From DAIDKA01 sp036489445 (GTDB lineage: Bacteria > Pseudomonadota > Gammaproteobacteria > Steroidobacterales > Steroidobacteraceae): a DNA stretch of 64,000 nucleotides. Every line of letters starts with the position of its first letter. Within the stretch, counting starts at the first letter, position 1. A model generated the notes under the pieces. The model was not told the origin of the DNA and ran no database searches. It saw only the letters and a program-made list of their open reading frames with translations. Positions 1-7,783 of the stretch are shown here, one piece after another. Where the stretch lies: NCBI GenBank assembly GCA_036489445.1, contig DASXFV010000016.1:4223-68222 (forward strand), written 5' to 3'. Position numbers and translations under genes: made by a program.

Positions 1-763
1 GTCCGTGGTCGGTTGCAGTGGCACCCAGGGAGGCGAAGTACGCCCGCCGGTTGCGCAGCGCCGCCAGGTAGCCCCGGTACGTCAGCGTGTCCTGCCCGGT
101 CAGCTCCCCGAGCGTCGCCAGTTGCTCCCTGAACCCCTCAAACTCAGGATCCACCACCGGATCCGGCCGGAACGTCGTGATGACCCGCCCGCCCCAGCCA
201 CTGTGGCGAATGACCTGGTGGTGGTGCAGCGGGTCAGTGGGCGACTCGGTGGTGGCCAGAACCTCGATCCTGAAGCGATCGAATAGCGCCCGCGGGCGAA
301 AGGGCGCCGTCGCCAACTGCGCATTGATGCTGTCGTAGTACGCATCCGCAGTGCCCACCGACAGCCGCACGCTCAGACCGAACACTTCGGCGAACACATA
401 GTCCAGCCACAGGCGCGAAGGTGTACCGCGGAACAGATGGTAGTTCGCCGCGAACAGCCGCCAGGCGGCCCGCAGCTCGGCGCTGTTTGACGCCCTCCCG
501 CCCCCACGCGGTGTCACGCCCAGCGCCGTCAGGGGAATGCCCTGGCTGTAAAGCATGCGCAGCAGGTAGTGGTCCGGCTGCAGCAGCAGTTGCGTGGCAT
601 CCGCGAATGGCGCGTTGCTGGCGAACCAGGCCGGGTCGGTATGGCCATGGGGGCTGATGATGGGCAATTGGTGGACGTGCTGGTACAACCGCCGCGCAAT
701 CGAGCGCACCCCCGCGCTGGGCGGGAACAGCCGGTCAGGATTCAGATGCAGGGGCGTGGTCAT
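1..763 (-). CDS. uxaC: uronate isomerase, C-terminal part cut by window edge
   Basis: Glucuronate/galacturonate isomerase, the first step of hexuronate catabolism (uronate to fructuronate or tagaturonate), cytosolic. The reading frame is open from the ATG at 763 to the window edge, giving 254 residues of a family of about 470. The N-terminus carries the family pattern: PIISPHGHTDP with the metal-binding HxH, then WFA, then DATQLLLQPDHYLLRML. A later stretch with LATTESPTDPLHHH and HSGWGGRVITTFRPD also fits the UxaC fold. It starts 16 bases after the manD stop on the same strand, so the two are probably one transcript. No internal stop or frameshift is seen in the visible part. Confidence 0.9.
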   Translation of the reverse strand, partial: MTTPLHLNPDRLFPPSAGVRSIARRLYQHVHQLPIISPHGHTDPAWFASNAPFADATQLLLQPDHYLLRMLYSQGIPLTALGVTPRGGGRASNSAELRAAWRLFAANYHLFRGTPSRLWLDYVFAEVFGLSVRLSVGTADAYYDSINAQLATAPFRPRALFDRFRIEVLATTESPTDPLHHHQVIRHSGWGGRVITTFRPDPVVDPEFEGFREQLATLGELTGQDTLTYRGYLAALRNRRAYFASLGATATDHG

Positions 764-779
764 GTAGCTGCCAGCTCGC

Positions 780-1991
780 CTACCAGCTGTGCATGGAGCC
801 GTCTTCGAGGCGATTTACCGGCAGATAGGCCCGCTGGTAAGGCTGCGCGGCGGCCAATGCTTCGTCGATCTCGACGCCCAGGCCAGGCGCATCGCCGGGG
901 TGCATGTAGCCGTCCTTGAAGCGGTAGTGATGCGGGAACATCCGGTCCGTGGCCTCGGTGTGCGGCATATGCTCCTGGATGCCGAAATTGGGGATGGACA
1001 GCCCGAAGTGCAATGCTGCGGCCATGCACACCGGCGACAGGTCCGTGGCGCCATGACAGCCGGTGCGCACGTTGTACAGATCGGCGAAGGCGGCCACCTT
1101 GCGCAGGTGACTGATGCCGCCGGTGTGGACCACGGTGGCGCGGATGTAGTCGATCAGCTGCTCTTCGATCAGCTGCTTGCAATCCCAGATGCTGTTGAAG
1201 ACCTCGCCGACGGCTAGCGGCGTCGTGGTGTGCTGGCGGATCAGGCGGAAGCTCGCCGGGTTGTCGGCGGGCACGGCGTCCTCGATCCAGAAGGGACGGT
1301 ACGGCTCCAGGTCCTGGCCCAGGCGCGCCGCCTCGATGGGCGTGAGGCGGTGATGCACGTCATGCAGCAGATGCACATCCCAGCCCAGCGCCTCGCGCGC
1401 CGCGGCGAACAGCGGCGCGACGGCACGCAGGTACTTTGGCGTCGACCACACATTCTCGCGCGGCAGCGCCGCATCAGCCGGTTCGTACGAGCGGGCGCCA
1501 TGCGCCACACCATAGGTATGCGCCAGGCCCGGAACACCGGCCTGCAGACGGATGGCGCGATAGCCTGCAGCGCGGTGCTCGAGAGCATGGGCGATCGTGG
1601 CCTCCACGGTCTCGCCGTTGGCATGACCGTACACGAGGCAACCGCGCCGACAGGCCCCGCCCAGCAGCTGATACAGCGGCAGCCCGGCGAATTTGGCCTT
1701 GATGTCCCACAGTGCCGTGTCGACCGCGGCGATGGCGCTCATCGTCACTGGCCCCCGGCGCCAGTACGCGCCGCGGTACAGGAACTGCCAGATGTCCTCG
1801 ATCTGATGCGCGTCGCGGCCGATCAGGCAGGGCAGCACATGCTCGGTCAAGTAGCTGCTCACCGCGAGTTCGCGCCCGTTGAGCGTGGCGTCTCCCAGTC
1901 CCTGCACGCCCCCGTCGGTGATCAACTTCAGCGTGACGAAGTTGCGGCCGGGACAACTGACGATCACGCGCGCGTCCTGGATGACGGGCAT
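780..1991 (-). CDS. manD: D-mannonate dehydratase, enolase superfamily
   Basis: Converts D-mannonate to 2-keto-3-deoxygluconate. The 403-residue length is exactly that of the ManD/RspA family, not the unrelated UxuA. Metal ligands of the enolase barrel can be read at D211 (HLLHDVHH), E237 (WIEDA) and E263 (VGEVFN), with the downstream H313 (GCHGATD) and E340 (IQEHMPH) also in place. The N-terminal capping domain includes the YRRG-like WRRGPVTMSAIAAVDTALWD segment. It is divergent from the uxuB-like gene with only 42 bases between starts, and uxaC follows directly. Some ManD relatives have poor activity, but the pathway context argues for a true mannonate dehydratase. Confidence 0.93.
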   Translation of the reverse strand: MPVIQDARVIVSCPGRNFVTLKLITDGGVQGLGDATLNGRELAVSSYLTEHVLPCLIGRDAHQIEDIWQFLYRGAYWRRGPVTMSAIAAVDTALWDIKAKFAGLPLYQLLGGACRRGCLVYGHANGETVEATIAHALEHRAAGYRAIRLQAGVPGLAHTYGVAHGARSYEPADAALPRENVWSTPKYLRAVAPLFAAAREALGWDVHLLHDVHHRLTPIEAARLGQDLEPYRPFWIEDAVPADNPASFRLIRQHTTTPLAVGEVFNSIWDCKQLIEEQLIDYIRATVVHTGGISHLRKVAAFADLYNVRTGCHGATDLSPVCMAAALHFGLSIPNFGIQEHMPHTEATDRMFPHHYRFKDGYMHPGDAPGLGVEIDEALAAAQPYQRAYLPVNRLEDGSMHSW

Positions 1992-2033
1992 CGGCTAACT
2001 CCTCGGGTCGGCGGTAAGCGCTACCATAACGCA

Positions 2034-3464
2034 ATGAGACTGTCCCCCGTAAGCATGCCGCGGCTGCCCGCAAGCATCCTGAGGCCCGGCTATGACCGCG
2101 CTGCGCAGCAGTGCGGCATCGTGCATTTCGGTATCGGCGCCTTCCACCGCGCGCACCAGGCGCTCTACACCGATGAGGCCCTGGCAGCGGGCGACCGCGA
2201 CTGGGCGATCACTGGTGTGTCGCTGCGCTCCGAGCAGGTGCGGGAGCAACTGGCGCCGCAGGCGGGGCTGTACACCGTGACCGAGTCCGACAGCTCGGGT
2301 CACACGACTCGGGTCGTGGGCGCCGTCCGTGAGGTGCTGGTAGCAACGCAAGAGCCGGCGCGGGTCACGGCCGCACTTGCCGCGCCCGAGACCCGTGTAG
2401 TCAGCATCAGCATCACGGAGCAGGGCTATTGGCGCGCAGCGGACCAGGTGCTGGATTTCACCGCCGCGGACATTCGCCACGATCTGGACCCGCAACAGCC
2501 GCCGCGCACGCTCTATGGCTTGCTCGCGGCCGGCTTGCGGCAGCGGCGCAGGCTGGCGTTGCCCGGACTCACACTCCTGAGCTGCGACAACCTCACCGGC
2601 AACGGCCGACAGCTGCAAGTGCTGCTCGAGCAGTTCCTCGAACGGCATGATGGGGCGACGGCGCGCTGGCTGCGGAACCACTGCACCTTCCCGTCCACCA
2701 TGGTCGACCGCATCGTACCTGCGACTACGCCGCAGGATCTGGCCTGGCTGGATGGGTGCTTGGGAGTGCGCGATGCGGCGGCCGTCTTCACCGAGCCATT
2801 CCGCCAGTGGGTGATCGAGGATCGCTTCGCTGGATCGCGTCCGCGCTGGGAGCTGGGCGGTGCCCAATGGGTACAGGACACGGCGCCGTATGAGACCGCG
2901 AAGCTGCGCATGCTCAATGGTGCGCACTCCGCGCTGGCGTACCTGGGCCTGTTGCGCGGCCACGAATTCGTGCACCAGGCCATCACCGATCCGCTGCTGC
3001 GTGAGTTGGTCAATCGCCTGATGCGCGACGAGGCGGCACACAGCTTTGCGCCTGCGCCCGACCAGTCGCTGCCGCGGTATGCCGCTGCGCTGCTGCTGCG
3101 CTTCGCCAACAGCGCCCGTCCGCACAGTCTCAAGCAGATCGCCATGGACGGTTCGCAGAAAATCCCGCAGCGCTGGCTGCCGACGCTGCGCATCCTGGGA
3201 CAGTCCGGGGTCGACTGCCCCGCGCTGCTGCAGGCGCTCGGCGCCTGGATCGCCTACGTGCGCGCCGAACGGTTCGCCGTTGCCGATCCCATGGGTCCGG
3301 AGCTGGCGGGGCTCTGGCGCAGCTGCGGCATCCAAGGCATCGTCGATGCGCTATTCGGACCCGCGGGCCGATTCGCGCACTCCTGGGTGGCACCGCCGCA
3401 GGCGCGGGCGCGGTTGCGCGCATGGGTAGCCGAATTCAGCAGCGGCGCGCAGCCGGCCGCCTGA
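2034..3464 (+). CDS. uxuB: fructuronate reductase / mannonate oxidoreductase family
   Basis: Long-chain polyol dehydrogenase family protein of 476 residues, NAD(P)-dependent. In this context it most likely reduces fructuronate to mannonate, the substrate of the divergent ManD; tagaturonate or mannitol are alternatives. The Rossmann part near the start reads VHFGIGAFHRAHQALYTDE, and the C-terminal domain has the family catalytic stretch KLRMLNGAHSALAYLG. The frame is open far upstream, but homology starts at about residue 20, so I place the start at the ATG at 2034; a second ATG at 2055 is possible. Neither has a strong ribosome site. The kdgK start lies just downstream. Confidence 0.88.
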   Translation: MRLSPVSMPRLPASILRPGYDRAAQQCGIVHFGIGAFHRAHQALYTDEALAAGDRDWAITGVSLRSEQVREQLAPQAGLYTVTESDSSGHTTRVVGAVREVLVATQEPARVTAALAAPETRVVSISITEQGYWRAADQVLDFTAADIRHDLDPQQPPRTLYGLLAAGLRQRRRLALPGLTLLSCDNLTGNGRQLQVLLEQFLERHDGATARWLRNHCTFPSTMVDRIVPATTPQDLAWLDGCLGVRDAAAVFTEPFRQWVIEDRFAGSRPRWELGGAQWVQDTAPYETAKLRMLNGAHSALAYLGLLRGHEFVHQAITDPLLRELVNRLMRDEAAHSFAPAPDQSLPRYAAALLLRFANSARPHSLKQIAMDGSQKIPQRWLPTLRILGQSGVDCPALLQALGAWIAYVRAERFAVADPMGPELAGLWRSCGIQGIVDALFGPAGRFAHSWVAPPQARARLRAWVAEFSSGAQPAA

Positions 3465-3474
3465 GGAGTTGTCG

Positions 3475-4416
3475 TTGGCGCAGGTCATTGTCGTCGGGGA
3501 GTGCATGCTGGAGCTGTTGCGCCAGGGCCAGGAGCAGGGAAAGGACCAGGGGTGGCTGTTGGGTTATGCCGGAGATTCCTTCAACACTGCGCTGTATCTG
3601 TGTCGCCTGGACGTACCGGTGGCCTATCTGACGGCGCTGGGAGCGGATCCCTTCAGCCAGGAGATGCGCGCCGCCTGGGCTGGTGAGGGCATCGATATCT
3701 CGCTGGTGCTCACGGATGCAACGCGGCTGCCCGGGCTGTACGTCACCCGTAATGATGCCGACGGCGAGCGGCACTTCTACTACTGGCGGGAGAACGCGGC
3801 GGCGCGCCGGCTGTTCACGCTGCCGGGGATCGAGGCCGTGCTGGAGCGCGCGCGGCGCGCCGAATATCTGTTTTTGTCCGGTGTCACGTTGTCGATCTTC
3901 ACCGCTGCGGAGCGCGAACTGTTGGTGCAGATCGCAGCGCAGGTACGCGCCCGCGGTGGCGCGGTGGTCTTCGACCCGAACTATCGTCCGGCACTGTGGA
4001 GTAGCGTCGCGCAGGCCCGCGCGGCATTTGCGGCCCTGGCACCGACCGTCACCCTGACGCTCCCCACGTACACTGATGAGGCTGCGCTGTTCGGTGATTC
4101 CGACCCGCTGCTCAGCGTGGCGCGCTGGCGCGGACTGGGAGTTACCGAAGTCATCGTCAAGCTGGGCGCGCAAGGCTGCCTCGTCGCCTACGGTGACGAT
4201 CCCCCTCAGATTGCGCCCGCCCTGCCGGTGGCGGCCATCGACACCACCGGCGCCGGCGATGCGTTCAATGCCGCCTACCTCGCCGGGCGCATCGCAGGCC
4301 TGACTGCCCCCGCAGCCGCTCGTGCGGCCAACCGTCTGGCAGGGGAGGTGGTGCAGCACCGTGGCGCCATCCTCTCCCGGGAGCGCATGACTGCCCTGGG
4401 AAACTTATGGGCGTGA
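3475..4416 (+). CDS. kdgK: 2-dehydro-3-deoxygluconokinase, PfkB family
   Basis: Phosphorylates 2-keto-3-deoxygluconate to KDPG, the last step before aldolase cleavage. About 313 residues, normal for PfkB sugar kinases. The N-terminal VGECMLELL and the GDSFNTALYLCRL-like substrate region (here AGDSFNTALYL) are present, as is the catalytic anion-hole motif DTTGAGDAFNAAYLAG around residue 255, where the second Asp is the base. I choose the TTG at 3475 because GGAG at 3465-3468 sits six bases upstream; the earlier in-frame TTG at 3469 would touch that site. It follows the uxuB-like gene with ten bases between, completing the set uxaC, uxuB, manD, kdgK. Confidence 0.9.
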   Translation: MAQVIVVGECMLELLRQGQEQGKDQGWLLGYAGDSFNTALYLCRLDVPVAYLTALGADPFSQEMRAAWAGEGIDISLVLTDATRLPGLYVTRNDADGERHFYYWRENAAARRLFTLPGIEAVLERARRAEYLFLSGVTLSIFTAAERELLVQIAAQVRARGGAVVFDPNYRPALWSSVAQARAAFAALAPTVTLTLPTYTDEAALFGDSDPLLSVARWRGLGVTEVIVKLGAQGCLVAYGDDPPQIAPALPVAAIDTTGAGDAFNAAYLAGRIAGLTAPAAARAANRLAGEVVQHRGAILSRERMTALGNLWA

Positions 4417-4419
4417 GCC

Positions 4420-5082
4420 TCAGGAGCTGAGCGAGCGCGGCATCTGGCGCGCATCCGCGGCCAGCAGCTGCAAGGCTCGAACCCGCATACGCTCCGCGGC
4501 GCCGCTATCCGCCGCTGCGGCTGCCCGCAGCAGGTCGCACCATATTCTGGTGCGATTTTCCCAGCGTGGGCGTAGCCATTGGGTCCTGGCCTCCGCCAAG
4601 CGCAGCAGCCGGGTCAGCGTGCACCCACCGATCAGCGCTCCATTGGTCACCGACATGCCCAGCAGCAGGCGGGCCGCCGCGGGTTCGCTCCGGGCAAGGT
4701 GCCAGGCATGACTCATGACCAGCCGCATCACGGCCACGGCCCCATCAACCGTGAAGAAGGGTGCCGGACCGATCGGCTGCCCATCGTTTACGGCCCCGAC
4801 GATGGCATCGGACCACCGCTGGCCATCCGCGAACCCTGCATCCACCAGCAGCACCGCGCTGGCCGCCGCCCGTCGCATCGAGGCCGCATCCAGATTCAAC
4901 AGTAAGCTGCTGACATCCCGAGTCAAAGCTGCCTGTGGCACCTCGGCCATACATTGCGCGCGCAGCAGCGCCAGCACCTGCTCATTGACTTCCTCCAGGG
5001 AGGCAAGCGTAGCCGCGCCCAGCCAGGACTGCCGTTCCCATGTCTGCGCCACGCGCGGTGCCGCTCCGGTTTCCGTTTTCAT
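4420..5082 (-). CDS. unknown protein divergent from the FlhC-like gene
   Basis: A 220-residue protein I do not recognise. It is mostly helical in composition and rich in Ala, Leu and Arg, with no signal peptide or membrane segment, so it should be cytosolic. The start at 5082 is chosen because a GGAGG lies eight bases upstream; the frame stays open to 5139, but that longer form lacks a ribosome site. It converges on kdgK with a three-base gap and is divergent from the FlhC-like regulator over a 178-base spacer, which suggests a regulatory link. No catalytic motif is visible. Confidence 0.7.
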   Translation of the reverse strand: MKTETGAAPRVAQTWERQSWLGAATLASLEEVNEQVLALLRAQCMAEVPQAALTRDVSSLLLNLDAASMRRAAASAVLLVDAGFADGQRWSDAIVGAVNDGQPIGPAPFFTVDGAVAVMRLVMSHAWHLARSEPAAARLLLGMSVTNGALIGGCTLTRLLRLAEARTQWLRPRWENRTRIWCDLLRAAAAADSGAAERMRVRALQLLAADARQMPRSLSS

Positions 5083-5260
5083 CGCATTCCTCCGTCTTTT
5101 GAATAATTTTTCGGGCTGAACATCTTTAGCAGTGCTCACCGATTTTTGCTATTTTTATCACAACGGCTGCGGAACGCATCCGGAACCCGACATAAGCACG
5201 GCGTCTACCGCCAGCCGATGACGGCGCCGCGGCAACAATTCACACAGCAGGTGCCCTGCC

Positions 5261-5806
5261 ATGCGCGTCTCCGACAATCGCTACAGCCGTGACCGGTTTC
5301 GTCTGGATCTCGCGTTGCGGTTCATCCGCCATGAAGCCCGGACGCAGACCATCAGGGCCTGGACCGGGCTTTCTGATGACAGGATCCGCAAACTCTACCG
5401 CGGATATTTGAATGAACCCGGCTTTGCCGTATCGAGGCCACGCGGCAAGTCGCCGCAGCAATGCGCGTTCTTCACGCGTTCGGCGCAACACAAAGAGGAA
5501 AGCTCGCTGCTTGCCAGTTTGTGCAGCCTGCTTGGCGCTCTGCCACGTACAGGCGCGCCGGTCAATCGCCAGGCGCTGGCCAACCTCTCACGCGGTGAAC
5601 TGCTCTGCCAAGCGTTTGAGGTCTACCACGACCTGGTGGCAGATCCGCACATCAGTTTCGAGCATCTGGTGTTCCTGATCTGCGCGCTTGCGGAAGGAGA
5701 GGAGCTGGCCCTGACCGGCTGCGAGGACTGCGGCGCCCTCACCGTGGTCGACCGCATTACCTTCAAGGCGCACCGTTGCCCGTATTGCGCGAGCCAGACC
5801 GAGTGA
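5261..5806 (+). CDS. FlhC-like zinc transcriptional regulator
   Basis: A 181-residue protein with the layout of the flagellar activator FlhC: an N-terminal helical half with the RFRLDLALRFI and LSDDRIRKLYRGYL segments, a central PRGKSPQQCAFFTRS stretch, and a C-terminal zinc site of four cysteines at about 154, 157, 173 and 176 (CEDC and CPYC). FlhC normally works as a hetero-oligomer with FlhD and activates flagellar class II promoters. No flhD and no flagellar gene lies nearby, so the partner and targets are unknown. The start ATG at 5261 has only a weak ribosome site. Confidence 0.75.
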   Translation: MRVSDNRYSRDRFRLDLALRFIRHEARTQTIRAWTGLSDDRIRKLYRGYLNEPGFAVSRPRGKSPQQCAFFTRSAQHKEESSLLASLCSLLGALPRTGAPVNRQALANLSRGELLCQAFEVYHDLVADPHISFEHLVFLICALAEGEELALTGCEDCGALTVVDRITFKAHRCPYCASQTE

Positions 5807-5850
5807 GCCGCGGGTATGCCTTGTCATCCACTGCATGCGCCTTGCGCTCC

Positions 5851-5878
5851 ATGACTATTTATAGTCATATATAGTCAT
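5851..5878. promoter_or_regulatory. palindromic operator of the Phd/PIN module
   Basis: A perfect inverted repeat, ATGACTAT-TT-ATAGTCAT, occupies 5851-5868. A third half-site, ATAGTCAT, follows at 5871-5878 as a direct repeat. The antitoxin ATG at 5877 lies inside the last half-site. Such repeats are typical binding sites of Phd-type antitoxins that repress their own promoter; that role is inferred from position and symmetry. Confidence 0.75.
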
Positions 5879-6137
5879 GAAAGAGGTGGGTATTGCCGAG
5901 CTCAAGTCGCGGCTAAGCGAATTTCTTCGCATCGTACAGGGGGGTGAGTCGATCGCCGTCCTGGACCGCAATCGCGCCGTTGCGCAGATCATTCCGATGC
6001 GCGAGTGGCCAGGACTGCGTATCCGCAAGCCCGCTACCACTGCACCGAAGCCGAACAAGGTCGCGCTGCCAAAGCCGCTCATCCAAAAGATCGACATCGT
6101 GCAATTGCTGCTGGAGGAGCGACAGAGTCACAGATGA
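5877..6137 (+). CDS. Phd/YefM-family antitoxin
   Basis: An 86-residue antitoxin. The N-terminal half has the Phd DNA-binding fold signature VGIAELKSRLSEFLRIVQGG followed by ESIAVLDRNRAVAQIIP; the C-terminal half is basic, Pro-rich and probably disordered, the part that wraps the toxin. The toxin gene overlaps its stop in an ATGA junction. The start ATG sits within the operator and there is no Shine-Dalgarno sequence in front, so the message may be leaderless. A GTG at 5886 is the only alternative start. It should neutralise the PIN nuclease and autoregulate. Confidence 0.85.
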   Translation: MKEVGIAELKSRLSEFLRIVQGGESIAVLDRNRAVAQIIPMREWPGLRIRKPATTAPKPNKVALPKPLIQKIDIVQLLLEERQSHR

Positions 6138-6550
6138 TCGCCTATGTGGATTCATCGGTCCTGCTGCGCGTTGCGCTTGGACAGCCGAACGCTTTGCCGG
6201 AGTGGCGACAGATCGATCGCGGAGTTTCCAGCGCGCTGATTATGACCGAATGTCTGCGTACTTTGGACCGGTTGCGAGTCCGCGCTGGATTGTCAGACGC
6301 CGAAATTGCCGGGCGCCGCGCCACGATTCTTAATCTCATCAATTCGCTGGAGTTGATCGAAATCGACTCGATCGTACTGGACCGCGCCGCGCAGCCGATG
6401 CCGACGGAGCTGGGAACCCTCGATGCGATTCATCTGGCATCAGCACTGCTCTGGAAGGATGCGACGGGTGTCGATCCGGTCCTGACAACTCACGACGGAG
6501 CGCTCGGATTGGCGGCACAAGCGCACGGCTTCACGGTACTGGGAATCTGA
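6134..6550 (+). CDS. PIN-domain (VapC-like) toxin
   Basis: A 138-residue PIN-domain ribonuclease, toxin of the preceding antitoxin. The acidic residues of the active site can be followed: D6 in IAYVDSSVLLR, a Glu in ALIMTECLRTL, then Asp residues in TLDAIHLASALLW and LTTHDGALGLAA. Length is normal. Translation is coupled to the antitoxin through the four-base overlap at 6134-6137. The substrate RNA cannot be told from the sequence. A strong tandem hairpin follows the stop codon. Confidence 0.88.
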   Translation: MIAYVDSSVLLRVALGQPNALPEWRQIDRGVSSALIMTECLRTLDRLRVRAGLSDAEIAGRRATILNLINSLELIEIDSIVLDRAAQPMPTELGTLDAIHLASALLWKDATGVDPVLTTHDGALGLAAQAHGFTVLGI

Positions 6551-6591
6551 GGCGACCTACTGCTCGCCTGCAAGGAACGGCCAAGTCGGCC

Positions 6592-6636
6592 GCTGCGCCG
6601 TCATCACGGCGCAGCCCCCGGTAAAGCGGGGTTGAT
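6592..6636 (+). terminator. tandem hairpins after the PIN toxin gene
   Basis: Perfect ten-base arms GCTGCGCCGT and ACGGCGCAGC (6592-6601 and 6606-6615) enclose a four-base loop. A second hairpin CCCCG/CGGGG (6616-6620 and 6627-6631) follows at once. There is only a short T stretch after it, so this is a likely but not textbook terminator or mRNA-stabilising structure. Confidence 0.5.
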
Positions 6637-6648
6637 TCTGCGGCGCCG

Positions 6649-7005
6649 TCAGGCACAGTTTCGGATCCGCATCGGCCGTCGGCAGGCCGCATGGTATTGG
6701 GGCCCGGAAAGCGCCGCCAGCGTGGCCGCGCGGCTTGCGATGCTCAGAAGCGCCGTCATCAGCCCGGCGTCGTCCTCGGTTTCACAGCCGGAGACGATGA
6801 CGGTCACTCCGGCAATAGTCTTGCCGGGAAGGGACGCGCATGTGGCCTTGGGTGCTGCAATTCCTGGAAGCCTGTTGTCGCTTGCCCGGGCGATGTGCGA
6901 GGCTCCGCAGATCGCCCAGGCGCACACGGCCGCGCGCAGCGCCATGGCCAGCGGTGACTCTGTCGGCTCGCCGGGTATATCAATGGCAGGGGCGAAGTAC
7001 GACAT
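6649..7005 (-). CDS. possible small unknown protein downstream of mazEF
   Basis: A weakly supported frame of about 118 residues, taken from the ATG at 7005, which has GAGGA upstream; ATGs at 7026 and 7038 would extend it. It has no recognised domain. A hydrophobic Ala-rich segment lies near the N-terminus and a CETEDDAGLMTALL stretch near the C-terminus. It lies on the same strand as mazEF, 116 bases after the toxin stop. An overlapping plus-strand frame in the same DNA looks less protein-like. If this is not a gene, 6637-7121 holds nothing I can identify. Confidence 0.3.
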   Translation of the reverse strand: MSYFAPAIDIPGEPTESPLAMALRAAVCAWAICGASHIARASDNRLPGIAAPKATCASLPGKTIAGVTVIVSGCETEDDAGLMTALLSIASRAATLAALSGPQYHAACRRPMRIRNCA

Positions 7006-7121
7006 GCGCGAGTCCTCGTCTGTCATTGAATTTGACATTTCCAGCGCGATCGATGCTCTGTTTCATCTTCAATCTCTCGGGTCGTACGGGCGCAGGTCGC
7101 GCTCGCCGAAGCGGCCGGCCG

Positions 7122-7442
7122 TCACTCTGTGAATCCTTCTTGCAGAGTGTGCAGAACAGTGGACAGAGTTTTGGCATTGACCGCGCCGAGGCGCTTGACC
7201 AGGCGGATCTTATCCACCGTTCTGATTTGATCGAGCACCATCAGGCCCTTTGTTCCTGCGTGCGTCATGGGCACACGGAAAGGCGCTATGAAGCCCTTTC
7301 TTGTCATCGGAGCGACAATGACTGTGCGCAGATGCTGGTTGAGTTCAGGCGGCGAGACGATGACACAGGGCCGTAACTTCTTGATCTCACTTCCAATCGT
7401 TGGGTCCAGAGCAACGAACCAGATCTCGCCGCGCTTCACCAT
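7122..7442 (-). CDS. mazF: MazF/PemK-family endoribonuclease toxin
   Basis: A 106-residue sequence-specific mRNA interferase. The N-terminal MVKRGEIWFVALDPTIGSEI matches the MazF beta-barrel start, followed by KKLRPCVIVSP and VIVAPMT with the conserved Arg and Thr of the active site, and GLMVLDQIRTVDKIRL, which forms the second half of the catalytic groove. It overlaps the antitoxin gene by seven bases and is transcribed after it. It is the second toxin in a 1.9 kb stretch. Confidence 0.9.
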   Translation of the reverse strand: MVKRGEIWFVALDPTIGSEIKKLRPCVIVSPPELNQHLRTVIVAPMTRKGFIAPFRVPMTHAGTKGLMVLDQIRTVDKIRLVKRLGAVNAKTLSTVLHTLQEGFTE

Positions 7443-7693
7443 TCAAGCTCCAGATCGGCGGCATTGGCAAACTCTCCCATCAGGAGTGCATCCTCGCCCT
7501 GAGTCGCAACTGATTGGGCGGCCTCGGCCCACCCCGAGCGGGCGGCCTTACGGGGCTTGCGCAACACGATGGCCCCGCGCTCAACGGTCAGCTCGGCCTG
7601 ATCGGATAGCCCGACCTGGGCCAAAACCGGCTTGGGAATCACAATGCCGAGTGAGTTCCCGATGCGGCGGACAGTTACCGGCAAAGATTTCAC
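7436..7693 (-). CDS. mazE: MazE/AbrB-type antitoxin
   Basis: An 85-residue antitoxin with the swapped-hairpin DNA-binding motif VTVRRIGNSLGIVIPKPVLAQ near the N-terminus and an acidic C-terminal tail (EDALLMGEFANAADLELEW) that would occupy the toxin groove. The GTG start at 7693 directly abuts a perfect palindrome and has no ribosome site, so the transcript may begin at the start codon. A downstream TTG at 7684 would only trim three residues. The toxin gene overlaps its 3' end. Confidence 0.88.
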   Translation of the reverse strand: MKSLPVTVRRIGNSLGIVIPKPVLAQVGLSDQAELTVERGAIVLRKPRKAARSGWAEAAQSVATQGEDALLMGEFANAADLELEW

Positions 7694-7714
7694 AGTAATA
7701 ACAATGTTATTACT
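7694..7714. promoter_or_regulatory. palindromic operator of mazEF
   Basis: A perfect inverted repeat, AGTAATAAC-AAT-GTTATTACT, with nine-base arms abuts the mazE start codon. It is far more AT-rich than its surroundings. It most likely serves as both promoter core and autoregulatory MazE/MazEF site; this is inferred from position. Confidence 0.75.
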
Positions 7715-7783
7715 AATGCGCCGATAGTGTCAAGAAAACGCGGCACCCGCGCCGTCAAATGAGCCGGCAGATGACCGAAAAAC

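Noticed and set aside
1230..2033. Long open frame continuous with the uxuB-like gene
   Set aside because: It is antisense to manD, has no family similarity, and the enzyme homology begins only after 2034.
6632..7132. 166-codon plus-strand frame after the PIN toxin
   Set aside because: No ribosome site or domain; the minus-strand frame in the same DNA is slightly more plausible but also weak.
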